Assembly: GCA_964564415.1 (NCBI GenBank)
Contig: CAZMAV010000001.1
Coordinates: 62,001-126,000 of the forward strand
DNA: 64,000 bases
From: JALEFZ01 sp964564415
Lineage (GTDB): Bacteria; Bacteroidota; Bacteroidia; J057
Reading direction: 5' to 3'
Of this stretch, positions 18,180 through 26,628 are shown piece after piece. A program made the translations under genes and the position numbers. Under the pieces are notes generated by a model. That model saw only the letters and a program-made list of their open reading frames with translations. It ran no database searches and was not told the origin of the DNA. Positions within the stretch are counted from its first letter, which is position 1. Each line of letters starts with the position of its first letter.

Positions 18180-19610
18180 TCAGCGATTTCTTTCGTAATT
18201 GAAATTTTGCGATCCTGGCACATAGCACTGGGTAACCCCGCACTGGATGGCGATTCCTATGAGATCCTCGGCGCGACTGCTGCTGCTGATAGAGGTAGTG
18301 GCACGAACATTATCCTTGAAGTGATCCCAGTAAATATGGACGATGTCATCGTCGAGTTCATTTTCAAATAAGGCCTTCAATTCATTGACAGAATTAGAGG
18401 AATACCCGGTGAAATAATCAAAGTAAGCCAGCGGTAGGAGAAAATCATAAGGCTCAGGAGGAGGGGCCCCAGTACTTTGAGCAGTCTGGTCCAGGTTGCG
18501 GCGGATGCTGCGAATATCATCGCCTCCTCGCGTCAATCCTATGGCGAAATTTTTGATAAACTGGGCCAAAGGATCGGTGTTGCGGCTGGCCTGCCTGTTG
18601 GTGCGCTTTACAGCATAGATAAAGGCGCGCTTATTGGACACGTGATAAGAGGTCATTGACATGGCCATGGCGATGATCACCTCATTGTGTACGATAAACT
18701 TTGGGGGAATGTCCCTGATCCGGTACCTCCTGTAATTGGACCTACCCGGTACAGCCGACCCATTTCCTACAGCTTCTCTCAGTTGTTCGTAGAGCCAGAT
18801 GTCATCATCTACAAATCCAAAAACCTCGTTGAGGGCCCTGGCAAATCCCGAGGGCTGGGTAGTTTCGATCATGAAATAGTCATTGTTCTTGAACTTGGTG
18901 AAGTAGCGATTGAACAAGGACCACTGATAAAGCATAGGCATGGCATTGGCCAGCCCCTCTTTGTAGGCCATTCGCTTATTGGGAACTACTTCGGTAAAGA
19001 AATGAGTTCCATCCCTGCCGTAGCGATAGTTTACGTTGTCGTAGATAAAGTCTCTCCATCGGGGAAGGCTTGCATCCTGGGTGTGCATCAGTTCATGGAT
19101 AAAGGTCTCCTTCAACCAGGACAGGCCATATTGATCCGAATAGTGGGAGCCAATGTGCATATATCCCCCCCATCCCTGGCTGTGGTTGGACCACATGGAA
19201 GCACAGGGCCAAACATGATTCCTGTTGATACAGGGTTTGTTGCTTACCGAAAAACTCGAGCTACTCACATTGTTGGGGTCTCGCCATAGGCGTACCTGAA
19301 TCGGCTTATCGGTGATTTTCAGGACCGATTCTACAAAATCCTGAAGGCTGGGGTCCCCTCCATTGCTACTTTCATTGACCAGGGCCTTTATCAGATCGTG
19401 AAACTTGCTCACGTTGGAGTTGTTCCAAAAGGCTTGGACACTGGAGTTGGAGGATGAGATATTATTACCGGGAATCACCGTGGGACTCGTTGTCGCAGGG
19501 GTATCAAAGTAATAAAAGGTCAATTTCCCCTTGATGTAATCGTTGGCCAGGACCCTACCGGAAAAGAGCATACTGATTCCAAGGAGAATTATGATTGAAT
19601 AGAATTTCAT
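18180..19610 (-). CDS. Putative secreted zinc metallopeptidase (HExxH)
   Basis: A 476-residue protein with a signal peptide (MKFYSIIILLGISMLFSGRVLA). HELMH at 172-176, in LKETFIHELMHTQD, is a zinc-binding HExxH motif. Glu218 in AYKEGLANAM, 42 residues on, is a plausible third ligand, making it gluzincin-like. A Ser/Asn-rich stretch precedes the catalytic region, and several Cys pairs could form disulphides. I do not recognise the specific peptidase family. It lies 11 bases downstream of one cluster-family gene and 65 bases upstream of another, all on one strand. It may therefore process those exported proteins or act on the same external target (inference). Confidence 0.72.
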   Translation of the reverse strand: MKFYSIIILLGISMLFSGRVLANDYIKGKLTFYYFDTPATTSPTVIPGNNISSSNSSVQAFWNNSNVSKFHDLIKALVNESSNGGDPSLQDFVESVLKITDKPIQVRLWRDPNNVSSSSFSVSNKPCINRNHVWPCASMWSNHSQGWGGYMHIGSHYSDQYGLSWLKETFIHELMHTQDASLPRWRDFIYDNVNYRYGRDGTHFFTEVVPNKRMAYKEGLANAMPMLYQWSLFNRYFTKFKNNDYFMIETTQPSGFARALNEVFGFVDDDIWLYEQLREAVGNGSAVPGRSNYRRYRIRDIPPKFIVHNEVIIAMAMSMTSYHVSNKRAFIYAVKRTNRQASRNTDPLAQFIKNFAIGLTRGGDDIRSIRRNLDQTAQSTGAPPPEPYDFLLPLAYFDYFTGYSSNSVNELKALFENELDDDIVHIYWDHFKDNVRATTSISSSSRAEDLIGIAIQCGVTQCYVPGSQNFNYERNR

Positions 19611-19621
19611 TGTTGTTGTGT

Positions 19622-21712
19622 TTAGGGAATTTCATCTGCAAAAATGGTATCACTGTCTGACTGCCTTCTTCCGGAGGAGATTTCATTTCCTCCGTATTGT
19701 CTCCAGGTGATTTCGTACTCGTAGCCATCGGAGTCGGGGGGCAACATGATTTCTACCTGGCCATTCAGCACTTCGTCGCGGGTACTCAGGCTGTACCTGG
19801 CCACCTGCATATCCTCTCCTCCCAGGCTATAGTAGACTTTTACATCAGCTGCTCTGACATTTCTGTCTTCGAGGAGTTCTCTTTCGGCTTCGATGTCGAG
19901 CACCCTTCGTTGGAGGGGGGGATTCAGGTTAATGGTATTTTCCTGGGTGGAAGTCCAATCGGTCTCATAGGCATGATTGCCAAAAAAGCTCCAACTTTGC
20001 TTGTACTCATAGTCAAACCACTCTGTATTTTCGGCATCCTTGTTCCAGCCGTACATCAGGTCAAAGAAGTTTCCTCCCTCTTCAAAATTGGCTTTGGTGA
20101 TGCGAATCTCATCGTCGTAGGTGTAGGTATTTTCAGAAGGATCTCTCAGCTTCCGAATTTGAACGGTCCCATAGTTGACAAATTTGGTGAAGTCGGAGCC
20201 ATTCAGCCCGTCAAAGGTGGCGACGAGGTTTCTTTGCTTGAAAACCTGATCATTGAGGTTGACTTCCAGGAAACAGTCGGGACAGTCGCGGGCGGTAACG
20301 CCTACATTTCCTCCCATGGGCCAGGAGATGGTGGTAGGATGAGACTCCCGAAAGTCAATGACCTTATCGGTCTTATTGATGACCCGCTTACGGACAAATG
20401 AAGCAGTAATGGCAATGGGGGGCAGGGCCGAAGTCTCTTCCAAATCAGCCTCCTGCTCTTCGGCGAGGATGGGCTCACTGATCCTAACCTCTCCGGCTTC
20501 ATCCTCGGGGGAAAGGCCATCTTCAGGGGCTTCTACCGACTCGGAACCTCCACTTTCATTTCCGTCTGCATCTTCCCCTCCGCTTTCATCGCTTTGGTTT
20601 TCGTCCTCCTCTTCAGTATCTCCATCATCAGAATCACTATTAGAGCGATTTTGGGCATTTACCCTGTCTCTTTCAGCGCGATTTTCCTCTCTGATTTGAC
20701 TGTTGGCACGGTCTACCCGATCTTGTTCGGCCCGGTTTCGACTTCTGATGGATTCATTTTCCTGCCGCTGTTCCTTTCTGGCACTGTTGAGCAAGTTGGT
20801 AGCTTTATCCATGAAACTACTCTCCTGATTGCCCAGTCCGGCTAGTTGGCTTAGGTTTGGCCCTTCAGAACTCCCCAGAGGGGTGAAAAACTCTTCCTGA
20901 GCTTTGTCGATGGCCCGGTTGATGGCCTCCTGCATTTGGAAATTTGCCCCTATCTGCTCGATTTTGATGGCACCACTCTCCCTCATCTCATCCAGAAAGT
21001 CTCCCACCTCAGCCGCCAGCCAGGGCGTGGCAACTCCAGCCTGCATCCGCTGATGGTTGTAGATTTGTTCCCGCTTGATGGTAATTTTGCAGGACATAGG
21101 AGAATTGTAGCCTGCCAGGGTCATGTTGAAATTGATGGCCACCGGAGCATTGGCGGTATTCTGGAAGGCCTCCCAAAGAAGGCTTGCAGATCGCTTGTCC
21201 ACCTGCATATTGGCTGCCACAAAGCTACCCGAGATGACAGGGGCAGGGGCTAGCGCCACGATAGAAGATTGCTCGGGATCATTTATCTTGGGTACCTCTA
21301 TGTTGACCGTTCCTTCCTTAAAAATAACAGGGCCTATCAGTTTTCCACGAGGGTCTGCCCGGCGCAGTTCACGTTCCACCTCCCGGAGTTCCTCGGTATT
21401 GAGTTCGTAGCCCACTACCAGGTGAAAAATTCCTCCTCCCAGACCTTCGGCTTTCCCATTCTTTTCATTGTAAACCCACTTGATGAAGGACATCTTGGGT
21501 TTTCCATTCTCTCCGGTGGCTACCTTTGGTTGCTTGGGAATGTACCAATAGTTGTGCTTTTCCGATTCTGTAACCCCGGGAAAGCAGGTGGCCAGCCCAG
21601 CATCTACGGGCTTGTCGATGACAATCTGCATGGTAAACTCTGTCTGACTCCTGCCCGAATGAGGCAAAAGAAAAATGATAGACAGAAAGACCGAAATAAG
21701 TAAATGTTTCAT
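19622..21712 (-). CDS. Exported cluster-family protein with charged linker (696 aa)
   Basis: Unknown function. It has a signal peptide (to about residue 23, HSGRSQ). The N-terminal family motif is present as YWYIP (55-59) and GGGIFHLVVGYEL (92-104). The middle holds a long, very hydrophilic segment of Arg/Glu/Asn-rich and then Asp/Glu/Ser-rich residues (about 290-415), probably disordered or coiled. The central family motif follows: LEVNLNDQVFKQRNLV and VNYGTVQIRKLRD. The C-terminal beta module ends in YEYEITWRQYGG and FADEIP. The start at 21712 was chosen for the signal peptide; the frame is open to 21775. It is followed at 11 bases by the metallopeptidase gene. Confidence 0.8.
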   Translation of the reverse strand: MKHLLISVFLSIIFLLPHSGRSQTEFTMQIVIDKPVDAGLATCFPGVTESEKHNYWYIPKQPKVATGENGKPKMSFIKWVYNEKNGKAEGLGGGIFHLVVGYELNTEELREVERELRRADPRGKLIGPVIFKEGTVNIEVPKINDPEQSSIVALAPAPVISGSFVAANMQVDKRSASLLWEAFQNTANAPVAINFNMTLAGYNSPMSCKITIKREQIYNHQRMQAGVATPWLAAEVGDFLDEMRESGAIKIEQIGANFQMQEAINRAIDKAQEEFFTPLGSSEGPNLSQLAGLGNQESSFMDKATNLLNSARKEQRQENESIRSRNRAEQDRVDRANSQIREENRAERDRVNAQNRSNSDSDDGDTEEEDENQSDESGGEDADGNESGGSESVEAPEDGLSPEDEAGEVRISEPILAEEQEADLEETSALPPIAITASFVRKRVINKTDKVIDFRESHPTTISWPMGGNVGVTARDCPDCFLEVNLNDQVFKQRNLVATFDGLNGSDFTKFVNYGTVQIRKLRDPSENTYTYDDEIRITKANFEEGGNFFDLMYGWNKDAENTEWFDYEYKQSWSFFGNHAYETDWTSTQENTINLNPPLQRRVLDIEAERELLEDRNVRAADVKVYYSLGGEDMQVARYSLSTRDEVLNGQVEIMLPPDSDGYEYEITWRQYGGNEISSGRRQSDSDTIFADEIP

Positions 21713-21775
21713 TGTTGGGTATGTTTTCCCCAGAGTCTCCTGACTCCGGGGATGAGGTTGACAGATGTTGGACAA

Positions 21776-23875
21776 TTATTCGTTTAAGAAGAGCTGTACC
21801 GCTCCGGCAAACTTGTCCAGGATAGCGACCTTGGGATTTACCTCACCATCAGGTCCGGGGCGCATCATTTCCCTTCCGGCAGCTACCAATTTGGAAATGA
21901 ATTCCTGTGTATTGTTGCGCAGTTCCTTGGGGATAATGGCATATACATAGTCGTCGTTGATCTTCGCTTCCCAGTCCAGGGCTAATTTGCCGTGCTCCTT
22001 GTGATTGAGAACCAATCGATAGACATAGCCTACCATGTCCCTGTCGGTAAAGATGGTTTGCTCTACCAGAGGCTCATTCTTTGAGACGGTAAGGGGAATG
22101 TTCTCTTCCACTTCCTTGCCAAATTTCTGGTATCTCACCTGCAGGGTTGCTCTGGCAACACCGAGTTCGCGCATCTCATCCAGGTCAGCTTCAAACTCTA
22201 TGGTCCTTGGTTTGACTGGTGCCGCCAGGGTGACTCCTTCCCAGTCTCCCTTGGTCCAGCGGGGATTATCAGGATATAGCTTGCCCCCCTTGAGGGACCA
22301 CTGTACCTTGTACTCGTAGACATCTGAATTTTTGTCTTCTCCCCGGGCATAGGTCAGATTGGCCAAGGTTCCATTCTGCCGTATGTAGTCCCTTCCCATG
22401 GTAATGGCATCCTTGAAATCATTGCCATCAGAGCGACGCTTGCGAACATTGACAGTGGCGTAGTTGATTTCCTGCTCAAATATTTCCTCTGCTTCCAGAT
22501 CCAGGATAAAATTGATGTCTCTGTGCTGGAAGAAGGGGTCATTGAGGTTGACGGCAGCTACACATTTAGGATTGTCGCGCACCTGGTCGTAGGAGTTGGC
22601 AATATTGGCTACCATCTGATAGGTTCGGGTAACAGGCAGGATGATACTTTCCAGCCTGATGCTTTTGTTGTAATGGCGCTCCGACTCCATTTGAGTACAG
22701 GATTTCATGGAATAGCTTCCCTGAGCATTATCTTTGAACTTCTCGCTCATCCCCATCTCAGGCCCTGAAGCGACATCCTTGAGGCTGGTTACTTCCGGCA
22801 GTTCGGGCTGGGCGAAGTTGTTGAGAAAGTATCCAAAGAAGGCTTCTCTCATCACGTCAATTCGGTCATCGTCCAGGGTTTCCTCCCATCGAAGTTCGAT
22901 TCTTTCTTTTTGCTCAAAGAAATCGTAAAGCTTCCGCATCATCGATTCTGTTACTCCATACTCCCATGGCGAACCGGTATCTCCCTTGCCGGAGGTATTC
23001 CCAATGGCCAGGTCCATGGCCTGCATAGCGACCAGCATGTTACCCATGCCACTGGTCACCCCACCACATTCATTCTTGAGTTGGGCAGAGTTGTATTTAT
23101 AATAATTGATGGCGGCCTGCAGTTCTTGAGGCTTTTTGTCCAGTTCCTTTCTCATAAAATCATAGGCCATGTTATCTCCTTGTTCGGAGCTAATCTTAAG
23201 GTCATAGGTGAGCCTCCCTTTGGCAGCCTGGACAAGGACGGTGTATTCGTAGTCCAGGACCAGGGAGACATCCACGATAGAGCGGGTTTCTTGGAGGGTA
23301 GCATCAAAGAGTTGAGCTCCAATCTTATCGAGGCGAGCGGCTACGGCGGCTTTACCTCCTTCCATGGGAGGGGCCTTTCCGGAAGTGATAAAGGTGGGTG
23401 TCATTTGCTTGTCCTGCAGGGTAGCCGAGACAATCTTGAAAGATTCCCCTTCGATGGCCCGCAAATCTACAGGGCCCATGAGCCTGCCCCTTCCCCGGCT
23501 GAAGTCCTTTACCTTTTCTTCCAGTTCGGCTCGCTGAGAAGGGCTAAGCCCCCACTCTACCAGAAAGTGGAGCAACCCCCCCTGGGCTCCTCCCTGGCTT
23601 TCCCGCTCCTCTGTGGTGTACTTAAGAAAGAGAAACTCCGGCGTCTTGCCATCGGCCTTTTTGCCCAGGCGGATGCTCTGCGGCGGAGGCAAGTAATAAT
23701 AATTATTGGACCGAAGCCCCTTGTAAAGGACCAGGTTGAGACCATCGTCCAGGACGACAGATCTTTGAGATTCGTAGTTCAATCGCTGGGCATGAAGGTC
23801 ATGTCCCATCATGAGCATGAGAAAGACCAGGATTCCTCCCCATATAAGCTGTGTCGCTGTCGTGATATTTTTCAT
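21776..23875 (-). CDS. Exported cluster-family protein (699 aa)
   Basis: A full-length member of the local family. The signal peptide ends at HDLHAQ (residue 30). YYYLP is at 59-63, FLFLKYTTE at 81-89 and GGLLHFLVEWGL at 99-110. The segment SGKAPPMEGGKAAVAARLD is near 165-183. The central motif NDPFFQHRDINFILDL then INYATVNVRKRR spans 445-480. The end of the protein includes YEYKVQWSLKGGK, LQVRYQKFG and a module with YVYRLVLNHKEHG. Closest to the next gene upstream (23911-25914), which shares nearly every block. Secreted or periplasmic; no enzyme motif and no type IX tail seen. Function unknown. Confidence 0.82.
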   Translation of the reverse strand: MKNITTATQLIWGGILVFLMLMMGHDLHAQRLNYESQRSVVLDDGLNLVLYKGLRSNNYYYLPPPQSIRLGKKADGKTPEFLFLKYTTEERESQGGAQGGLLHFLVEWGLSPSQRAELEEKVKDFSRGRGRLMGPVDLRAIEGESFKIVSATLQDKQMTPTFITSGKAPPMEGGKAAVAARLDKIGAQLFDATLQETRSIVDVSLVLDYEYTVLVQAAKGRLTYDLKISSEQGDNMAYDFMRKELDKKPQELQAAINYYKYNSAQLKNECGGVTSGMGNMLVAMQAMDLAIGNTSGKGDTGSPWEYGVTESMMRKLYDFFEQKERIELRWEETLDDDRIDVMREAFFGYFLNNFAQPELPEVTSLKDVASGPEMGMSEKFKDNAQGSYSMKSCTQMESERHYNKSIRLESIILPVTRTYQMVANIANSYDQVRDNPKCVAAVNLNDPFFQHRDINFILDLEAEEIFEQEINYATVNVRKRRSDGNDFKDAITMGRDYIRQNGTLANLTYARGEDKNSDVYEYKVQWSLKGGKLYPDNPRWTKGDWEGVTLAAPVKPRTIEFEADLDEMRELGVARATLQVRYQKFGKEVEENIPLTVSKNEPLVEQTIFTDRDMVGYVYRLVLNHKEHGKLALDWEAKINDDYVYAIIPKELRNNTQEFISKLVAAGREMMRPGPDGEVNPKVAILDKFAGAVQLFLNE

Positions 23876-23910
23876 ATAAAATCAGTATTAAATGTGGGCT
23901 TGAATTAGGA

Positions 23911-25914
23911 TTAATTGGTTTTCAGGACATCTGCGAATTTGTCCAGAATAGCTTCTTCATCATCTATCTCTTTGTCTCCCCGATTTCCTCTCAGGATGGT
24001 TTTTCCCGCTTCGAGGGCTTGAGCGATAAAAGTTTCATCTTCTTCATACAGTTCCTGGGGGACGACGGCAAAAATGTAGTCGGTATTGATCTTGTATTCC
24101 CAGGGCATGGCCATGACTCCCTTTCGCTTGTGGGTAAAGATGAAGCGATAGGCATAGCCCTCGGTACCCTTGTCCATGTAAATGGTCTTTTCGGCAAAGG
24201 GCTCCTTGCTGTAGAGGCTGATGTTCATATTTGACTCTACCTCCCGGCCAAATTTCTGATACCGGAGCTGCAGGGTGGCATTTCGGAGGTCCAGTTCTTC
24301 CAGCTCGTCCAGATCGACCTCAAAACGAATGGGCCTGGGATCCACCGGGGGAGAAAGAGAAAGGGCCTGCCAACTGCCTTCCTGCCAGCTTGTGTCTTCC
24401 CTCGGCCAGATATTGCCCCTGCGAAGGCTCCATTGCACCTTGTACTGATATGCGGTAGGATCATCCGTTTGAGCCTTAGAGTATACCAGTTCGGCCCGGT
24501 TTCCATTTTTATTGAAGTAATTGCGGTCAAAGGTAATATCCTCGTTGAAGTCGTTGGCTCCGGGTTCGTTTCGCTGCTTGCGCACGCTTACGGTTACATA
24601 GTTGAGCTCCTTTCCCATCATCTCCTCAGCATCGAGGTCGAGGATCAGATTAATCTGGCGATGCTGAAAGAAGGGATCGTTGAGGACCACTTCCCCTACA
24701 CATTTGGGATTGTCCCGGACTGCATTGTACCAACTGGCGAGATTTTCGGTTATCTGAAAAGATTTTTTTACTGCAAAGGAATAGGAGAGGTTGAATTCGC
24801 GGCGGCGCTTTTCGATGATAGTCTCGGCAAATTCCCGCCTAAATTTGTACTCATTTCCCACCTTGATATTGGGGATATCCTTCTTTTCCTGCTTTCCTGG
24901 GGTGGGTATCTTTTCTGAAACCCTTTCGGTAAAACTATTGAGAAAATGCTGAAAGAAGGCATCTCTGATCACCTGAATACGGGAATCATCTACGTTTTCT
25001 TCCAGGCGCATTTCGATTACCCCAACCTCTTCCATGTATCGGTAGAAGTTTCGCATTTCATCATAGGTGCGCTTGGTGGTCTTTTTGTTTCCCGAACCAA
25101 ACCAGCCTATGGCTGCACCGATAGGCCCACCAATGATTCCTCCGACTACGCCGTTGATGGCTTTTTCTCCATAATCTTTTTCTTTTTTGACCTCTTTGCT
25201 GTAATAAGCTGAGTCGAGCAGATGAAGGCTGTCCAGCTTGGACCAGTCCTCAATGATGTAGCCCTTTACCGCCGGAACCCTGACGTGATAGTCATAGGAA
25301 AGGGTAAGGGAGAGATCTGTAATGGAGGAGGTTTTCTGGAAGGTAGCATCAATCAACTGAGCGGCGTTCTTGTCCAGTTCTGCTGCCACGGCGATCTTAT
25401 TTCCCGGAAACCTGGGAGCTCGACCCGAGTGCACCAAGGTCCTGACCCTGTCTTTGTTGTTGAGGGTAGCCGAAATGATCTGAATGGAGTTTTCCTCTGC
25501 TGGTTCAACATCACAGACACCCTTGAGTACCGCTCCTCGGTAGCGTCCCTTTAGGATACCTGACAGTTCGCGCTCCTGATTTTTTGTCAGGCCATACTCC
25601 ATCAGCAAGTGAAGGATGGCGCCACTGGTCTCATCTCCCCGGGGATCTTCCGTGGTGTACTTCAGAAAAAGAAACATCGGAGTACCGTCGGCTTTTTGGG
25701 AGAGCCTCAGGTTGGTCGGCATGTAATAGTATTCCTGGGTCTTTTCATCTGAAAGGGTGGAGGCAGCTCCGTAGAGGGTCACGCTCGTTCCGTCGGAAAG
25801 GACGACATTGATCTTATTTTCATTGTCTACCACCTGGGCCCCTACCTGAGAGCTGGCCCATATCCCCAAAAGGATAAGAATGGTTTTTTTGATGTACGAG
25901 GTATAAGGCTTCAT
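23911..25914 (-). CDS. Exported cluster-family protein (667 aa)
   Basis: Near twin of the 699-residue neighbour. The signal peptide ends at SSQVGAQ (27). YYYMP is at 62-66, FLFLKYTTE at 81-89 and GAILHLLMEYGL at 98-109. Near the middle a Gly/Ile-rich segment, GVVGGIIGGPIGAAIGWFGS, resembles a membrane-inserting or glycine-zipper stretch that its twin lacks. The central motif is NDPFFQHRQINLILDL then LNYVTVSVRKQR. The C-terminal part has YQYKVQWSLRRGN, LQLRYQKFG and YAYRFIFTHKRKG. The 35-base gap to the next gene suggests one transcript. Function unknown. Confidence 0.82.
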   Translation of the reverse strand: MKPYTSYIKKTILILLGIWASSQVGAQVVDNENKINVVLSDGTSVTLYGAASTLSDEKTQEYYYMPTNLRLSQKADGTPMFLFLKYTTEDPRGDETSGAILHLLMEYGLTKNQERELSGILKGRYRGAVLKGVCDVEPAEENSIQIISATLNNKDRVRTLVHSGRAPRFPGNKIAVAAELDKNAAQLIDATFQKTSSITDLSLTLSYDYHVRVPAVKGYIIEDWSKLDSLHLLDSAYYSKEVKKEKDYGEKAINGVVGGIIGGPIGAAIGWFGSGNKKTTKRTYDEMRNFYRYMEEVGVIEMRLEENVDDSRIQVIRDAFFQHFLNSFTERVSEKIPTPGKQEKKDIPNIKVGNEYKFRREFAETIIEKRRREFNLSYSFAVKKSFQITENLASWYNAVRDNPKCVGEVVLNDPFFQHRQINLILDLDAEEMMGKELNYVTVSVRKQRNEPGANDFNEDITFDRNYFNKNGNRAELVYSKAQTDDPTAYQYKVQWSLRRGNIWPREDTSWQEGSWQALSLSPPVDPRPIRFEVDLDELEELDLRNATLQLRYQKFGREVESNMNISLYSKEPFAEKTIYMDKGTEGYAYRFIFTHKRKGVMAMPWEYKINTDYIFAVVPQELYEEDETFIAQALEAGKTILRGNRGDKEIDDEEAILDKFADVLKTN

Positions 25915-25954
25915 GTAATTGATGTGTTTATTTCGAAAATTGTTGGCGATTCAC

Positions 25955-26617
25955 TCAAAAGGAAAGCAGGTCTTTGAGGTAGGCTTCCAGGATCAGCGTC
26001 TGCCCCTGAAGCCCCAAGTGCCATTGAAATTGAATGCATAGGTCTCCCCATTTTTCAGGATTCCTGATGGCATCTTCCACCTTTTTGGCACCGGCCTGAT
26101 CCAGGTTGTAGGAGGCTGCCCATTTTCCACCGGGGAAATTGGGAACCTGCCCCTGGCTGCTGAGATGGCTCTCCAGTACTTTCTTCAGGTCATTCCCTTC
26201 TTCACTGACAAAGAGGGGATAGGGATAATCGGGGTGAAGGCTTAGGGGCAATGCTCCCCACAAAAGGGCCGTATTATCTATCTTTACCTTTAGCAAGGAG
26301 TCCAATTCTTCTTGTTGTTCATTGCTTAGCCCCCAGGTGAAAAGCCAGTGGAGGATAGCTCCCTCCAATTCCTGGCCCTCTGCCTCTCTTATTCCCAAAA
26401 ATGATATCTCATTTTCTCCCTGCCTGTTTTGAGCCAATCTGAGCTGATTGGGAAAATAATAGTAGATGTCCGGCTCTCCCCTTCTGGAAATCACCTTCAC
26501 CTCCAAACTATCAGACAGGTTAAAACTCAAGCTGCTCTCCATGTCAAAGGGCTGAGCCATCGATGTAATACCCATCAGACAAGCCATTCCCCATAAAAAA
26601 AGAGAAAGATATTTCAT
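25955..26617 (-). CDS. Exported short cluster-family protein, N-terminal module only (220 aa)
   Basis: The signal peptide ends at GITSMAQ (22). The family N-terminal motifs are YYYFP (52-56) and GAILHWLFTWGLS (86-98), followed by the VPNFPGGKWAASYNLDQAGA segment that matches the GxAPxxxGxKxAxxAxLD block of longer members. The protein then stops at residue 220, so the central motif and C-terminal module are missing. It is flanked closely on both sides, with gaps of 40 and 11 bases. The frame is clean with its own start, so it is more likely a genuine short member than a broken gene. Confidence 0.78.
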   Translation of the reverse strand: MKYLSLFLWGMACLMGITSMAQPFDMESSLSFNLSDSLEVKVISRRGEPDIYYYFPNQLRLAQNRQGENEISFLGIREAEGQELEGAILHWLFTWGLSNEQQEELDSLLKVKIDNTALLWGALPLSLHPDYPYPLFVSEEGNDLKKVLESHLSSQGQVPNFPGGKWAASYNLDQAGAKKVEDAIRNPEKWGDLCIQFQWHLGLQGQTLILEAYLKDLLSF

Positions 26618-26628
26618 GATTTTGTAAT

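Noticed and set aside
22910..23908. A 332-codon open frame on the plus strand
   Set aside because: It lies entirely antisense to a well-supported cluster-family gene. It has no family motifs or export signal and is explained by codon bias of the real gene.
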